A stretch of 21,397 nt of DNA. Origin: Balneolales bacterium (lineage in GTDB: Bacteria > Bacteroidota > Rhodothermia > Balneolales > Natronogracilivirgulaceae). The notes under the pieces are model-generated. The model did no database searches and had not been told where the DNA came from. It saw only the letters and a list, made by a program, of their open reading frames with translations. Positions 14,843 through 21,397 of this stretch are shown in pieces; positions within the stretch are counted from its first letter, which is position 1; each line of letters begins with the position of its first letter. The position numbers were made by a program, and so were the translations under genes. Location: NCBI GenBank assembly GCA_007133875.1, contig SLLW01000083.1, forward strand, positions 1-21,397. The letters are read 5' to 3'.

Positions 14843-17185
14843 TTATTTGTTGCCGGTTACTGTCGATGCCCACGTCCCGTAAGGCACGGTTGCCACCATA
14901 ATGAAACTTGTAATTTTGACCAATCCTACGGTGATGCAGGTGCCGGTCAGTCCCAGAACAGGCAGAAGTACGACACCACCCACGATGCCGCCCAGCCATC
15001 CGCCCAGCAAATCAGACCCGTAAACCAGTCCGGCCGTTTTGCTCAGCCCCTCAGGGTCTTTCAGATACAGTTTATTGGCCAGCGGAAACTGCACGCCGAT
15101 AAGCAGTCCGCTCAGAAATGAAATGGCAAGGAAAAGTATTCGGATCAGGATCAGGGTGGCCTGCGTGTCCGGCAGGGCGTGAGCACCGAAAAAAATCAGC
15201 GGCAATCCAATGGCAAAGCCGATGATGGCCGCTTCCGTGTAGAGAAACATTCGCTGTCCGTTTCGAACATCTCCCATAATCCGGGTTACGTACATGGCTC
15301 CGATTCCCGCGCCGGCCATGAATGCGGCAACCAGCAGGCCGATCCAGGAGAAGACGTGACCGTAGGTGATCTGGAACATGAAAATAACCACCAGGCTGAA
15401 TATCATGCCGGCAAAACCGGTCGCAAAAATCGCAAACGGGATGGCGGCCCGTGAATATCTTCCGGAGGTGGTCTTGAACAGAAAATGCAGCATCAGGATG
15501 ACCAGGAGTACCGGAATGATAACATACAGATCGACCCGGTCAAGCTGATTGAAATATGCCCCGAAGTTGGGAGCGTGCAGCGTGTTCCAGTGCGCGATGT
15601 GATAGAACATGCCGATCGGCTTGAAGTCGTAATTGATATCGGTGGTTCTTCCGTCAATATAGTCCTGGAACCATTGCTGCCAGCCGGTGTGCAGCTTCTT
15701 TTCAATATCCCAGGGAACCATGGCCTCCGCGGAGATGTCCCGTGCTTCGAGTCGACCCATCAGCTGCATCAGGTCCAGCCGCATGATATCCTCCGAATCG
15801 GAGGAGAGATAGATGTGCCTGCTTTCCCCGGGACTCACCCGCACATGCGGAAAAACGCTCTTCAGAGTGTGAAATATGTTGCTGTTGAGATCCCTGATTT
15901 CATCACTCAGATAGGTCAGCGAGCCGGGCGCTCCGATGACAAGGATCCCGCCGTCATTCAGTCGTTCTTTGGCCAGTTCGAAGAATTCGTGCGTGTAAAA
16001 CCGGTTTGCCTGCAGATTGGACGGCTCCATCACACCAATAAAAATCAGGTCGTACCGGTTGGATGTCTTTGACAGGTAGAGGCGGCCGTCCGTATGCTCC
16101 AGATGCACCCTCTCATCATCGAGCTCGGACTCCGTCAGGGGTGTCGGGTGTTTGCGGATGATGTCGATCAGCTTGGGATCATGCTCGGCATATTTGATGG
16201 TCCGGAGGGACGGATGTTTCAGCGCTTCGTAGATGATGCCGCCGGCTCCGCCCCGCAGGATCAGTACTTCCCGGGGATCCGGATGGGCCAATAGCGGAAG
16301 ATGTACAAACTCCTCGACGAACTGGATATCCGGCACCGGCGTTATGAGTTCGCGTATGCCATCCAGGAAAAACAGATACTGCTCATCCCGCTCCACGACA
16401 CTGATGTTGCTGTACCGGGAGTTCTCATAGTGCACGACGTTGTGGTTTTTCCACTGCATGTCGATCGAGCGGTTGTGGATGTTGTCTGCCGGCCCGCCGG
16501 CCAGTGCGTATCCGGTCACAATCAGCAGCACCGCCAGGGCACCCGACATCACCTTGCCCAGGGTTCGGGGTCTGGCAGAGTGTTCGGCGTGTTGCACCCC
16601 GTAAGGCGAAAGCAGAAAGAGGCACGTAATTATGTTGAGGAGGGCGATGCCGAAAGCGATCTCGAATGTATGGAACAGAGGGATCAACAGAAAGGTGCAG
16701 ATAATACCTCCCAGTACGGTGCCGACGGTTTCGTAGACATAGACCCTGCCTGTGGAGGAGGCGTCCTGAACCGAGAACATCGCGTAGATCCGGCAGCCGA
16801 TGGTAAACAAGGCGCCGTGCAGGAAGCAGACCGGCAGGAGGATGAGAAACGAGGAGTAGAACATCGGCAGCAGCTCGATGTTTTCCCCGATGGAGACACC
16901 CAGCAACCCCTTCAGGATGCGTGTGATGAAGACGGCTCCGATAAACGCCGCCGAAAACAGAACCGCGATTATGGCATAGGTCTCCAATTTGTAGCGGGTA
17001 TTGTCGGCCAATCTGCCCAGGGTGAGGCAGCCGGCAGCCTCGAGTATCAGCCAGTTGGCCAGGATGATGCCGATGCTGAGTTCGATCCCCGCGAAGGCGA
17101 TCATCAGCTCACGCAACAAGAGCACCTCGGCCACAAGTCCACTGAAGCCCATTACCACAATAGCTATGCGAACACGTCTTTGCAT
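14843..17185 (-). CDS. Polytopic membrane protein with degenerate spermidine-synthase-like domain
   Basis: The 780-residue product has about seven hydrophobic helices (residues 5-225), a soluble spermidine/spermine-synthase-like domain (about 240-480), and about seven more helices (540-775). This is the known fused MFS-like/spermidine-synthase architecture. The soluble part keeps the fold signatures YSNISVVERDEQYLFFLDG and FVHLPLLAHPDPREVLIL, and the element NRFYTHEFFELAKERLNDGG. Key active-site positions differ. The GGGDGG loop reads RGGAGG (about 310-316), and the catalytic DSSDP-type motif reads IGVMEPS (about 380-388), so the catalytic aspartates are absent. Polyamine synthesis is therefore unlikely; binding of SAM-like ligands or a transport role is possible. 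Its ATG (complement of 17183-17185) follows GGAG closely. It is the first gene of the operon with the Tat radical SAM protein. Confidence 0.85.
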   Translation of the reverse strand: MQRRVRIAIVVMGFSGLVAEVLLLRELMIAFAGIELSIGIILANWLILEAAGCLTLGRLADNTRYKLETYAIIAVLFSAAFIGAVFITRILKGLLGVSIGENIELLPMFYSSFLILLPVCFLHGALFTIGCRIYAMFSVQDASSTGRVYVYETVGTVLGGIICTFLLIPLFHTFEIAFGIALLNIITCLFLLSPYGVQHAEHSARPRTLGKVMSGALAVLLIVTGYALAGGPADNIHNRSIDMQWKNHNVVHYENSRYSNISVVERDEQYLFFLDGIRELITPVPDIQFVEEFVHLPLLAHPDPREVLILRGGAGGIIYEALKHPSLRTIKYAEHDPKLIDIIRKHPTPLTESELDDERVHLEHTDGRLYLSKTSNRYDLIFIGVMEPSNLQANRFYTHEFFELAKERLNDGGILVIGAPGSLTYLSDEIRDLNSNIFHTLKSVFPHVRVSPGESRHIYLSSDSEDIMRLDLMQLMGRLEARDISAEAMVPWDIEKKLHTGWQQWFQDYIDGRTTDINYDFKPIGMFYHIAHWNTLHAPNFGAYFNQLDRVDLYVIIPVLLVILMLHFLFKTTSGRYSRAAIPFAIFATGFAGMIFSLVVIFMFQITYGHVFSWIGLLVAAFMAGAGIGAMYVTRIMGDVRNGQRMFLYTEAAIIGFAIGLPLIFFGAHALPDTQATLILIRILFLAISFLSGLLIGVQFPLANKLYLKDPEGLSKTAGLVYGSDLLGGWLGGIVGGVVLLPVLGLTGTCITVGLVKITSFIMVATVPYGTWASTVTGNK

Positions 17186-17782
17186 CGGCTCCGCTGCTTA
17201 TCTGCTCTGCGTGATAATAATTCGTTTAGAAACTGCGTGAGCGGGTCACTTTACGAGAATGTTATTTGCTGAAATAGAACCCGGATTATTGATGTTGTAT
17301 CATTCCATCGGATCCCTGCTTACGGTCTGCATCTGTTTCTCGGGATGAGAAAAGGCGATGCGAAACAGTTCTGAATACTTTTGGTTTGACTCTTTGCAAT
17401 TCTCCGGCAAGGTCATGATTCAAATAAAAATTAAGCAACACTCATGAGTCTCCGGAGCGAAATACAATATTGCGATTTCAGGATTTATTTGTAATGATAC
17501 GAACAAAATCCTTAACGCAAATTACATTATGAACGAAAAATAATCCGCGGCATTTTAATGGATGACGAGATTTCCGCCAAAGTGATGGGCTCGGCAGGAT
17601 AATCGCTCCAATAAATCAATTATAAATCAGCGCATTTCATATTTCCGACTGATTTTTTTAGATTACGATAGGATGTTAGATAATATTTGACACTGACATT
17701 CTTTCGGCGCTGTATCTGCGTCGTACAATATGCAAGTATTTTAGGCTGCCCAAACGGTGGTCTGTAAGAACCGGAGGTATTT
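17186..17782. other. Long intergenic region, no gene found
   Basis: About 600 bp, clearly more AT-rich than its flanks, lie between the divergent membrane-protein and aldo/keto-reductase genes. No frame on either strand resembles a protein family. I see a 10-bp palindrome ACTCATGAGT (17440-17449), an isolated TTGACA (17687-17692) without a well-placed -10, and TACAAT (17726-17731) without a matching -35. The region probably holds the promoters of both operons. Confidence 0.5.
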
Positions 17783-18715
17783 ATGAGCAATAAATATGAT
17801 CGCAGAAGCTTCCTTAAGAAAAGTCTGGCAACAACGGCAGGAGTCGGATTGGTGGGGACCAGCGGAATATTCGCCAAAACAACTTCCTGGGCGACCGAAC
17901 CGGCCAGTGGACCAATGCCAACCCGGCCTCTTGGTAAAACAGGTCACAACGTAAGTATTTTCAGTCTAGGCGGTGAGACCACCATCGAGATGGCTGATCG
18001 CCATGACGAGGCTGGAGAGATCATCAACCGTGCACTTGATCTCGGGGTTAATTACATCGATACGGCCGCATGGTATGGCAACGGTGCAAGCGAACTGAAC
18101 ATCGGCGCAGCAATTAAAGATCGCCGGGACGAGGTTTTTCTGGCAACCAAAAGCCATGATTACACGTACGACGGGACGATGCGCCTGGTGGATCAAAGCC
18201 TTCGTCGTCTGCAAACCGACTATATCGACCTGTATCAGCACCATTTTGTCGGACATTTTGGTCAGCTCGAAGATCTGAAAAAGGAAAACAGCGCAAGACA
18301 GGCATTCGAGCGTCTTAAAGAGGAGGGCGTCATTAGAAACATTGGCGTGACAGGACATTCATCCCGTATCCTTTCCGAGGCACTTCTTGACTATCCTTAC
18401 GACTGCGCATTGATCACCATTAATGCCGCAGAGGTGGTGATGAATGACACCGATCAGCTCGATCGATTCTTTGAAATTGCAGAGCAAAAAGAGGTCGGAG
18501 TCATTGCAATGAAAGTGGCCAATCGTGGAAGATTGCTTGAACAGGGATTGTCTATCCGGCAGCTGCTGCCCTACACCATGAGTTTTCCCGTTTCAACGAC
18601 CATAATGGGGATCACGGCCATTCCGCATCTGGAAGAAAACGTACGAATTGCCAGCTCGTTCGAGCGCTTGAGCCAGGATGAAATGGCGGATATTCGAGCT
18701 GTCGCACAAGGATAA
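17783..18715 (+). CDS. Tat-exported aldo/keto reductase
   Basis: ATG 17783 follows GGAGG (17773-17777). The first 35 residues are a twin-arginine signal (DRRSFLKKSLATTAGVGLV), so the folded enzyme should be moved to the periplasm. The rest is a TIM-barrel aldo/keto reductase with the complete catalytic tetrad: D93 and Y98 in NYIDTAAWYG, K123 in FLATKS, and H154 in DLYQHH. The NADPH-site element is less clear; the C-terminal part has GVIAMKVANRGRLL and TTIMGITAIPHLEENV, typical of this family. At 310 residues it is of usual length. Such Tat-type members are common in Bacteroidota, but their substrates and periplasmic cofactor supply are mostly unknown. The DoxX-like gene follows, probably co-transcribed. 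Confidence 0.92.
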   Translation: MSNKYDRRSFLKKSLATTAGVGLVGTSGIFAKTTSWATEPASGPMPTRPLGKTGHNVSIFSLGGETTIEMADRHDEAGEIINRALDLGVNYIDTAAWYGNGASELNIGAAIKDRRDEVFLATKSHDYTYDGTMRLVDQSLRRLQTDYIDLYQHHFVGHFGQLEDLKKENSARQAFERLKEEGVIRNIGVTGHSSRILSEALLDYPYDCALITINAAEVVMNDTDQLDRFFEIAEQKEVGVIAMKVANRGRLLEQGLSIRQLLPYTMSFPVSTTIMGITAIPHLEENVRIASSFERLSQDEMADIRAVAQG

Positions 18716-18790
18716 CCGAATTCGTTGGTTGTCGTTGTTTTCCGGGCGGGCGCGCTCTTTCCCGTCCTTTCATTTATCCTGAACCCAAGA

Positions 18791-19165
18791 ATGGTGTACT
18801 ATATGGAAGTGATCTCAGTTGCAGCCAAGCTTATTATTGCTGCCGGAATTGTGAACGTTTGGATTTTACGCTTTAGCAAGGCAACAGCATACCGTGGAGG
18901 CTCTGCCACATCCATGAAAGAAGAGTTTGCCACTTATGGCCTTTCTGAGGGCGTTATGAAGCTGGTGGGTATCCTGAAGCTTTTGCTCGCGGCACTGCTT
19001 GTGATCGGTATTTGGGTAGACGTTCTGGTAGTTCCCGCAGCGACGGTTATGGGCGTATTAATGCTTGGAGCTCTGGCCATGCATTTCAAAGTGGGAGATC
19101 CCCCAATGAAGTCTTTGCCTGCTTTTCTGATGCTCGTGCTAACCCTGGTTGTGTTGTTCTCCTGA
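18791..19165 (+). CDS. DoxX-like small membrane protein
   Basis: The product from ATG 18791 is 124 residues. A TTG at 18725 would add 22 residues of low-quality sequence, and a second ATG at 18803 is also possible. It has four hydrophobic segments (about EVISVAAKLIIAAGIVNVWIL, EGVMKLVGILKLLLAALLVI, VLVVPAATVMGVLMLGALAM and KSLPAFLMLVLTLVVLF), the layout of DoxX/DoxD-like proteins. A short charged loop (KATAYRGGSATSMKEEFATYG) lies after helix 1. It follows the aldo/keto reductase by 75 bp on the same strand, consistent with a shared transcript. DoxX proteins are linked to thiosulfate/quinone oxidation or oxidative-stress complexes in some bacteria, but most members, including this one, have no assigned role. 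Confidence 0.75.
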   Translation: MVYYMEVISVAAKLIIAAGIVNVWILRFSKATAYRGGSATSMKEEFATYGLSEGVMKLVGILKLLLAALLVIGIWVDVLVVPAATVMGVLMLGALAMHFKVGDPPMKSLPAFLMLVLTLVVLFS

Positions 19166-19187
19166 TTTTCGAATAAATACCTGATGT

Positions 19188-19227
19188 ATTACTTTCGCGA
19201 CCGGCTGGAAAAATAGAGGAAAGTAAT
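19188..19227. repeat. 9-bp inverted repeat after the DoxX-like gene
   Basis: ATTACTTTC (19188-19196) and GAAAGTAAT (19219-19227) are perfect inverted copies with a 22-bp spacer, 22 bp after the DoxX stop. A long-looped hairpin in the 3' region could slow or end transcription, but the stem is AT-rich and has no T tract. The rest of 19228-19449 shows no gene I can recognise. Confidence 0.35.
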
Positions 19228-19449
19228 TGCCGGACCGAAATCTACTCCCTTGAAGAACGATTGACAGGGGAGGAGGTCAGCGGTTTTGCCATCCTATTTA
19301 TCATGTCAGAGCCCTTTTTATATCCGATATCCCTCTTCAGTAATGACCCGCAACCCATGAAAGAAATCACTTATTCAAGAGAACCACCATGTAATCTGCC
19401 AAATACTGAAACATGGCGGGGAAATAGTTGTTTTTGATCAGCCAGCCGT

Positions 19450-19863
19450 TCACACCCGCAAGAACTCCGGCGGAATAATCTCGATTGCACCGGTCTCAGC
19501 CCGGAAATCACGCACGTTTCGGGTCACGATCCGGGTGCACCCCATCTCCAGCGCCGCATAATAAATAATAGTGTCTTCCGGGGCGTTCCATCTGGCTTTA
19601 AGTGCGGCGCGTATGATTTCACCTGTTACCGGCGCCACCTCCAGGATGTGCAACAGATCCTCCAACACGGCGTGCGTTTGGACAGATGTTGCATTTTTTC
19701 GGATCAAGAACGCAAGGGTATCTACCGAGGAGGCCGAGATGAATCCTGTAATGTGGCCTGTCGCGGCGAGTTGCAGAGCCGGACCCGACCGCGCTACATG
19801 AGGCTGCCGGTTTTCAACCACATCCAGAATCACATTCACATCGAATAACACCCGTTCAGGCAT
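19450..19863 (-). CDS. PIN-domain toxin (VapC-like ribonuclease)
   Basis: The 137-residue protein has the PIN-domain layout. D8 lies in VLFDVNVILD at the N-terminus, a central helix contains SASSVDTLAFLI, an acidic cluster NAPEDTIIYYAALEMGC supplies the next carboxylates, and IVTRNVRDF gives the closing TRNxxDF motif. PIN toxins are Mg2+-dependent RNases that cleave tRNA or other RNA when freed from their antitoxin. Its ATG overlaps the end of the upstream antitoxin gene by 8 bp (19856-19863), implying translational coupling. This is a standard antitoxin-first pair. The stop is the complement of 19450-19452. The exact RNA target is unknown. Confidence 0.88.
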   Translation of the reverse strand: MPERVLFDVNVILDVVENRQPHVARSGPALQLAATGHITGFISASSVDTLAFLIRKNATSVQTHAVLEDLLHILEVAPVTGEIIRAALKARWNAPEDTIIYYAALEMGCTRIVTRNVRDFRAETGAIEIIPPEFLRV

Positions 19864-20104
19864 ATTTTTCCCTCAACGCCCGTTCAAGCCGCTCCTTATC
19901 ACTTTCAGCCGAGGAATCCTGCGAAACTGCGCCGGTGAGCCGGGCCAGCACCGATCCTGCAGGCGGACTCCAGCCCGCATCCCGCGTTTGCTCTGTCAGG
20001 TAACTTTCTACCATTTCCGAGACGGAAGTATTTTGTGCGCGGGCATGGCGCTTGGCCCGTTCAATCACCTCATCATCTATAACCAGGGTGAGTTTTTTTT
20101 TCAT
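19856..20104 (-). CDS. DUF6364-type antitoxin (ribbon-helix-helix-like)
   Basis: The 82-residue protein opens with a basic beta strand and helix, MKKKLTLVIDDEVIERAKRHA, followed by QNTSVSEMVESYL. This is the pattern of DUF6364/RHH-like antitoxins, in which the N-terminal strand pairs in a dimer to bind DNA. The C-terminal half (GWSPPAGSVLARLTGAVSQ, then the acidic-basic tail SDKERLERALREKYA) is probably the flexible part that wraps and blocks the toxin. It precedes and overlaps the PIN toxin gene by 8 bp. A palindromic operator lies 11-42 bp upstream, overlapping the promoter, so conditional autorepression is likely. No strong Shine-Dalgarno is seen before the ATG. Confidence 0.87.
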   Translation of the reverse strand: MKKKLTLVIDDEVIERAKRHARAQNTSVSEMVESYLTEQTRDAGWSPPAGSVLARLTGAVSQDSSAESDKERLERALREKYA

Positions 20105-20114
20105 CGGGATTTAT

Positions 20115-20146
20115 TTACACGTGCATACTTAAACCAGTACGTGTAA
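20115..20146. promoter_or_regulatory. Palindromic operator of the antitoxin-toxin operon
   Basis: TTACACGT (20115-20122) and ACGTGTAA (20139-20146) are perfect inverted half-sites with centres 24 bp apart. The right half overlaps the end of the -10 hexamer and the site covers the presumed start point. Binding by the antitoxin is inferred from position and from the usual behaviour of such operons. Confidence 0.65.
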
Positions 20147-20173
20147 TGTAATTAAAAATCATATTTTCGTCAA
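20145..20173 (-). promoter_or_regulatory. Promoter of the antitoxin-toxin operon
   Basis: On the minus strand TTGACG (complement of 20168-20173; five of six consensus bases) is followed after exactly 17 bp by TACATT (complement of 20145-20150; four of six). Transcription would begin near 20138, about 34 nt before the antitoxin start. Confidence 0.6.
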
Positions 20174-20269
20174 ACTGTAAAACGGATAGCATTGTCGAAA
20201 GAGGCCTACCTCCGGCTTCGAAAATAGGTGATTTTGGCATTGATCAACCTCGTCCCGGGTATAGCCATT

Positions 20270-20296
20270 GCGGCACGCAAGAGTGATGCATGCCGC
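20270..20296 (-). terminator. Weak hairpin after the TonB-receptor gene
   Basis: GCGGCA (20270-20275) and TGCCGC (20291-20296) form a 6-bp GC-rich stem with a 15-nt loop, beginning 12 nt past the receptor stop on the minus strand. No T tract follows, so termination is only suggested by position. Confidence 0.3.
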
Positions 20297-20308
20297 ACAG
20301 CCCTCGGC

Positions 20309-21397
20309 TTAAAACTCTATCGTGTAGCTGATCCCCGGAATCACAACCACGCTCTTGTCCAGCTCCACTCTTTGGGATTTGTAACTGTAGTTGTATCCCT
20401 CCGGTGTAGCGATGCCAAGCAGGTTTTTCACCTGCACGGCCCAGATGCTTGAGTACCCCGGGCGGTTCAGGCGCCAGGTCACCGACAGATCGGCATACAC
20501 GGTCGAAGGCAGCTGGTTACGGAACGCTCGCGTCTCGTCAAAAAACACCAGTTCGCGCTCCCTGGATTTCTCCGTTAATATCGGGCTGACCCGCTCACCA
20601 CCTACCACATTGATCCGGGTGTTCACCCCCAGGATCCTGCGGTTGTTTTTAAAGGCAAACTCTCTGCCCACCAGCGCGTTGGCCACGTAATTCTTGTTGA
20701 AGCGCGTGTTGCGCCATACTCCGTCACCGCCTTTGTATCGCGAGGTGAACACCGATCCGGTGACCAAAAAGTAGTATCCCTTGTGCAGAAACCGCTCAAA
20801 GGTCACATCCAGCCCCACGTTCCTGCCGATGCTGGTGTTTTCCAGTGCATCACTAAAAGCCCAGTCCTGCTTGTAGTTGATCATGGAGTAGGAGCTGTCC
20901 GCGATGCCGGGCGCATCAAAAAGAAACTGGGCATAGGGCTCGATTTTCATACGCATATTATCACTGATCTGCCAGTCATAAGCCAGCACAAAATGGTGCG
21001 CCCCGGAGAGCCGGAGGTCCGTGTTCGGGAGCGCTGTGTTTCCGTTCTGGGGGATATTGACCAGATATACCTTGAGCTCTTCCATCTGGCTGTGTTTGCC
21101 GTACCCAAGACTCACAGAATGGCTGCCGGTAAGGTCCATTCGCAATGCAATCCTCGGATCAACCCAGAAGGCATCGTTCAGGGCAAAGTATCCGGTGTTC
21201 ACCCCGGCATTCAGCAACAGGTTTTGTGACAGGCTCCAGCGCGACTGCGTATAAAACTCCACCGCGTGACTGTGGCCGCGTTCATCAACCAAATTGCGGT
21301 ACGTTGACGGATCGCTTTCGAGGGTGCTGTTGATGTCGAGGTTGTATTGCAGCCTTTTGACGGTCACCCCGGTCTTTGTGGCAAATCTCGGGCTGAA
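20309..21397 (-). CDS. TonB-dependent receptor, C-terminal barrel part
   Basis: The frame is open at the right edge and stops at the complement of 20309-20311, giving 362 C-terminal residues. The sequence alternates short aromatic-rich amphipathic strands with polar loops (HAVEFYTQSRWSLSQNLLL, HHFVLAYDWQISDNMRMKIE, KGYYFLVTGSVFTSRYKG, STVYADLSVTWRLN). It ends in YTIEF, an aromatic C-terminus suited to BAM-mediated outer-membrane insertion. The style matches the barrel of carboxypeptidase-regulatory-domain-type TonB-dependent receptors in the Bacteroidota; the plug domain and TonB box lie outside the window. The substrate is unknown. The tail is duplicated as a relic at 2846-2948. A start near 21367 (GTG) is internal and not real, since the domain continues upstream. 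Confidence 0.88.
   Translation of the reverse strand, partial: FSPRFATKTGVTVKRLQYNLDINSTLESDPSTYRNLVDERGHSHAVEFYTQSRWSLSQNLLLNAGVNTGYFALNDAFWVDPRIALRMDLTGSHSVSLGYGKHSQMEELKVYLVNIPQNGNTALPNTDLRLSGAHHFVLAYDWQISDNMRMKIEPYAQFLFDAPGIADSSYSMINYKQDWAFSDALENTSIGRNVGLDVTFERFLHKGYYFLVTGSVFTSRYKGGDGVWRNTRFNKNYVANALVGREFAFKNNRRILGVNTRINVVGGERVSPILTEKSRERELVFFDETRAFRNQLPSTVYADLSVTWRLNRPGYSSIWAVQVKNLLGIATPEGYNYSYKSQRVELDKSVVVIPGISYTIEF

Noticed and set aside
14823..14999. N-terminal extension of the radical SAM frame
   Set aside because: It lies within the 3' end of the spermidine-synthase-like gene in another frame, and the ATG at 14822 has a good ribosome site directly before the Tat leader.
16301..17272. 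Long plus-strand open frame (323 codons) opposite the membrane protein
   Set aside because: The composition (many D, G, Q, H) and lack of any domain pattern mark it as an antisense shadow of a hydrophobic gene.
19173..19439. Stretch open on the plus strand between the DoxX-like gene and the toxin gene
   Set aside because: It has no start near its beginning, no ribosome site and no family pattern, and looks like noncoding sequence.

Overview
The window looks like a bacterial chromosome from the Bacteroidota-like branch, most likely the Balneolota/Rhodothermota group. The evidence is a large CHRD protein ending in a type IX-like sorting domain (QNYPNPFNPTTTIQF ... KMILAK), a propeller-type histidine kinase with a Y_Y_Y domain, a TonB-dependent receptor, roughly even GC content and mostly weak Shine-Dalgarno signals. 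The placement is by protein style only. No rRNA or tRNA gene was recognised.

Left part (1-3100): the tail of an AHSA1/SRPBCC protein is followed by a leftward TetR-family repressor. Its upstream region carries two copies of a 17-bp operator, 21 bp apart, inside a well-formed rightward promoter. The gene behind that promoter is broken: only a frameshifted C-terminal piece resembling a SAM methyltransferase is left. Immediately after it lies an exported vanadium-haloperoxidase/PAP2-like protein in which the usual PSGH vanadate-binding motif reads PAAL. Next come a hairpin and an antisense relic of a TonB-receptor C-terminus that matches the receptor at the far right of the window (68 of 79 bases).

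Middle (3100-10750): a membrane histidine kinase with a large periplasmic propeller sensor is followed by a gap holding a second relic, a leftward sorting-domain tail with its own terminator. A two-gene unit then encodes an unusual fusion (GT4 glycosyltransferase + winged helix + nucleotidyltransferase-like domain) and an atypical NAD-dependent epimerase-like protein. A SAM methyltransferase faces them from the other strand. Together they suggest a small glycan or glycolipid modification locus of unknown product.

Right part (10750-21397): a secreted cupredoxin + 4xCHRD + sorting-domain protein faces a leftward pair. The pair is a 14-or-so-helix membrane protein with a spermidine-synthase-like domain that has lost key residues, followed 20 nt later by a Tat-signal-bearing PflX-like (COG1313) radical SAM protein. 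After about 600 bp without genes come a Tat-exported aldo/keto reductase and a DoxX-like membrane protein. A leftward DUF6364-type antitoxin/PIN toxin pair follows, with a recognisable promoter and palindromic operator. The window ends in the C-terminal part of a leftward TonB-dependent receptor.

The most notable points are the fusion protein, the radical SAM/degenerate spermidine-synthase pair, the substituted haloperoxidase, and the repeated signs of gene erosion: three relics (methyltransferase, TonB-receptor tail, sorting-domain tail) and one promoter-operator that has outlived its original target.
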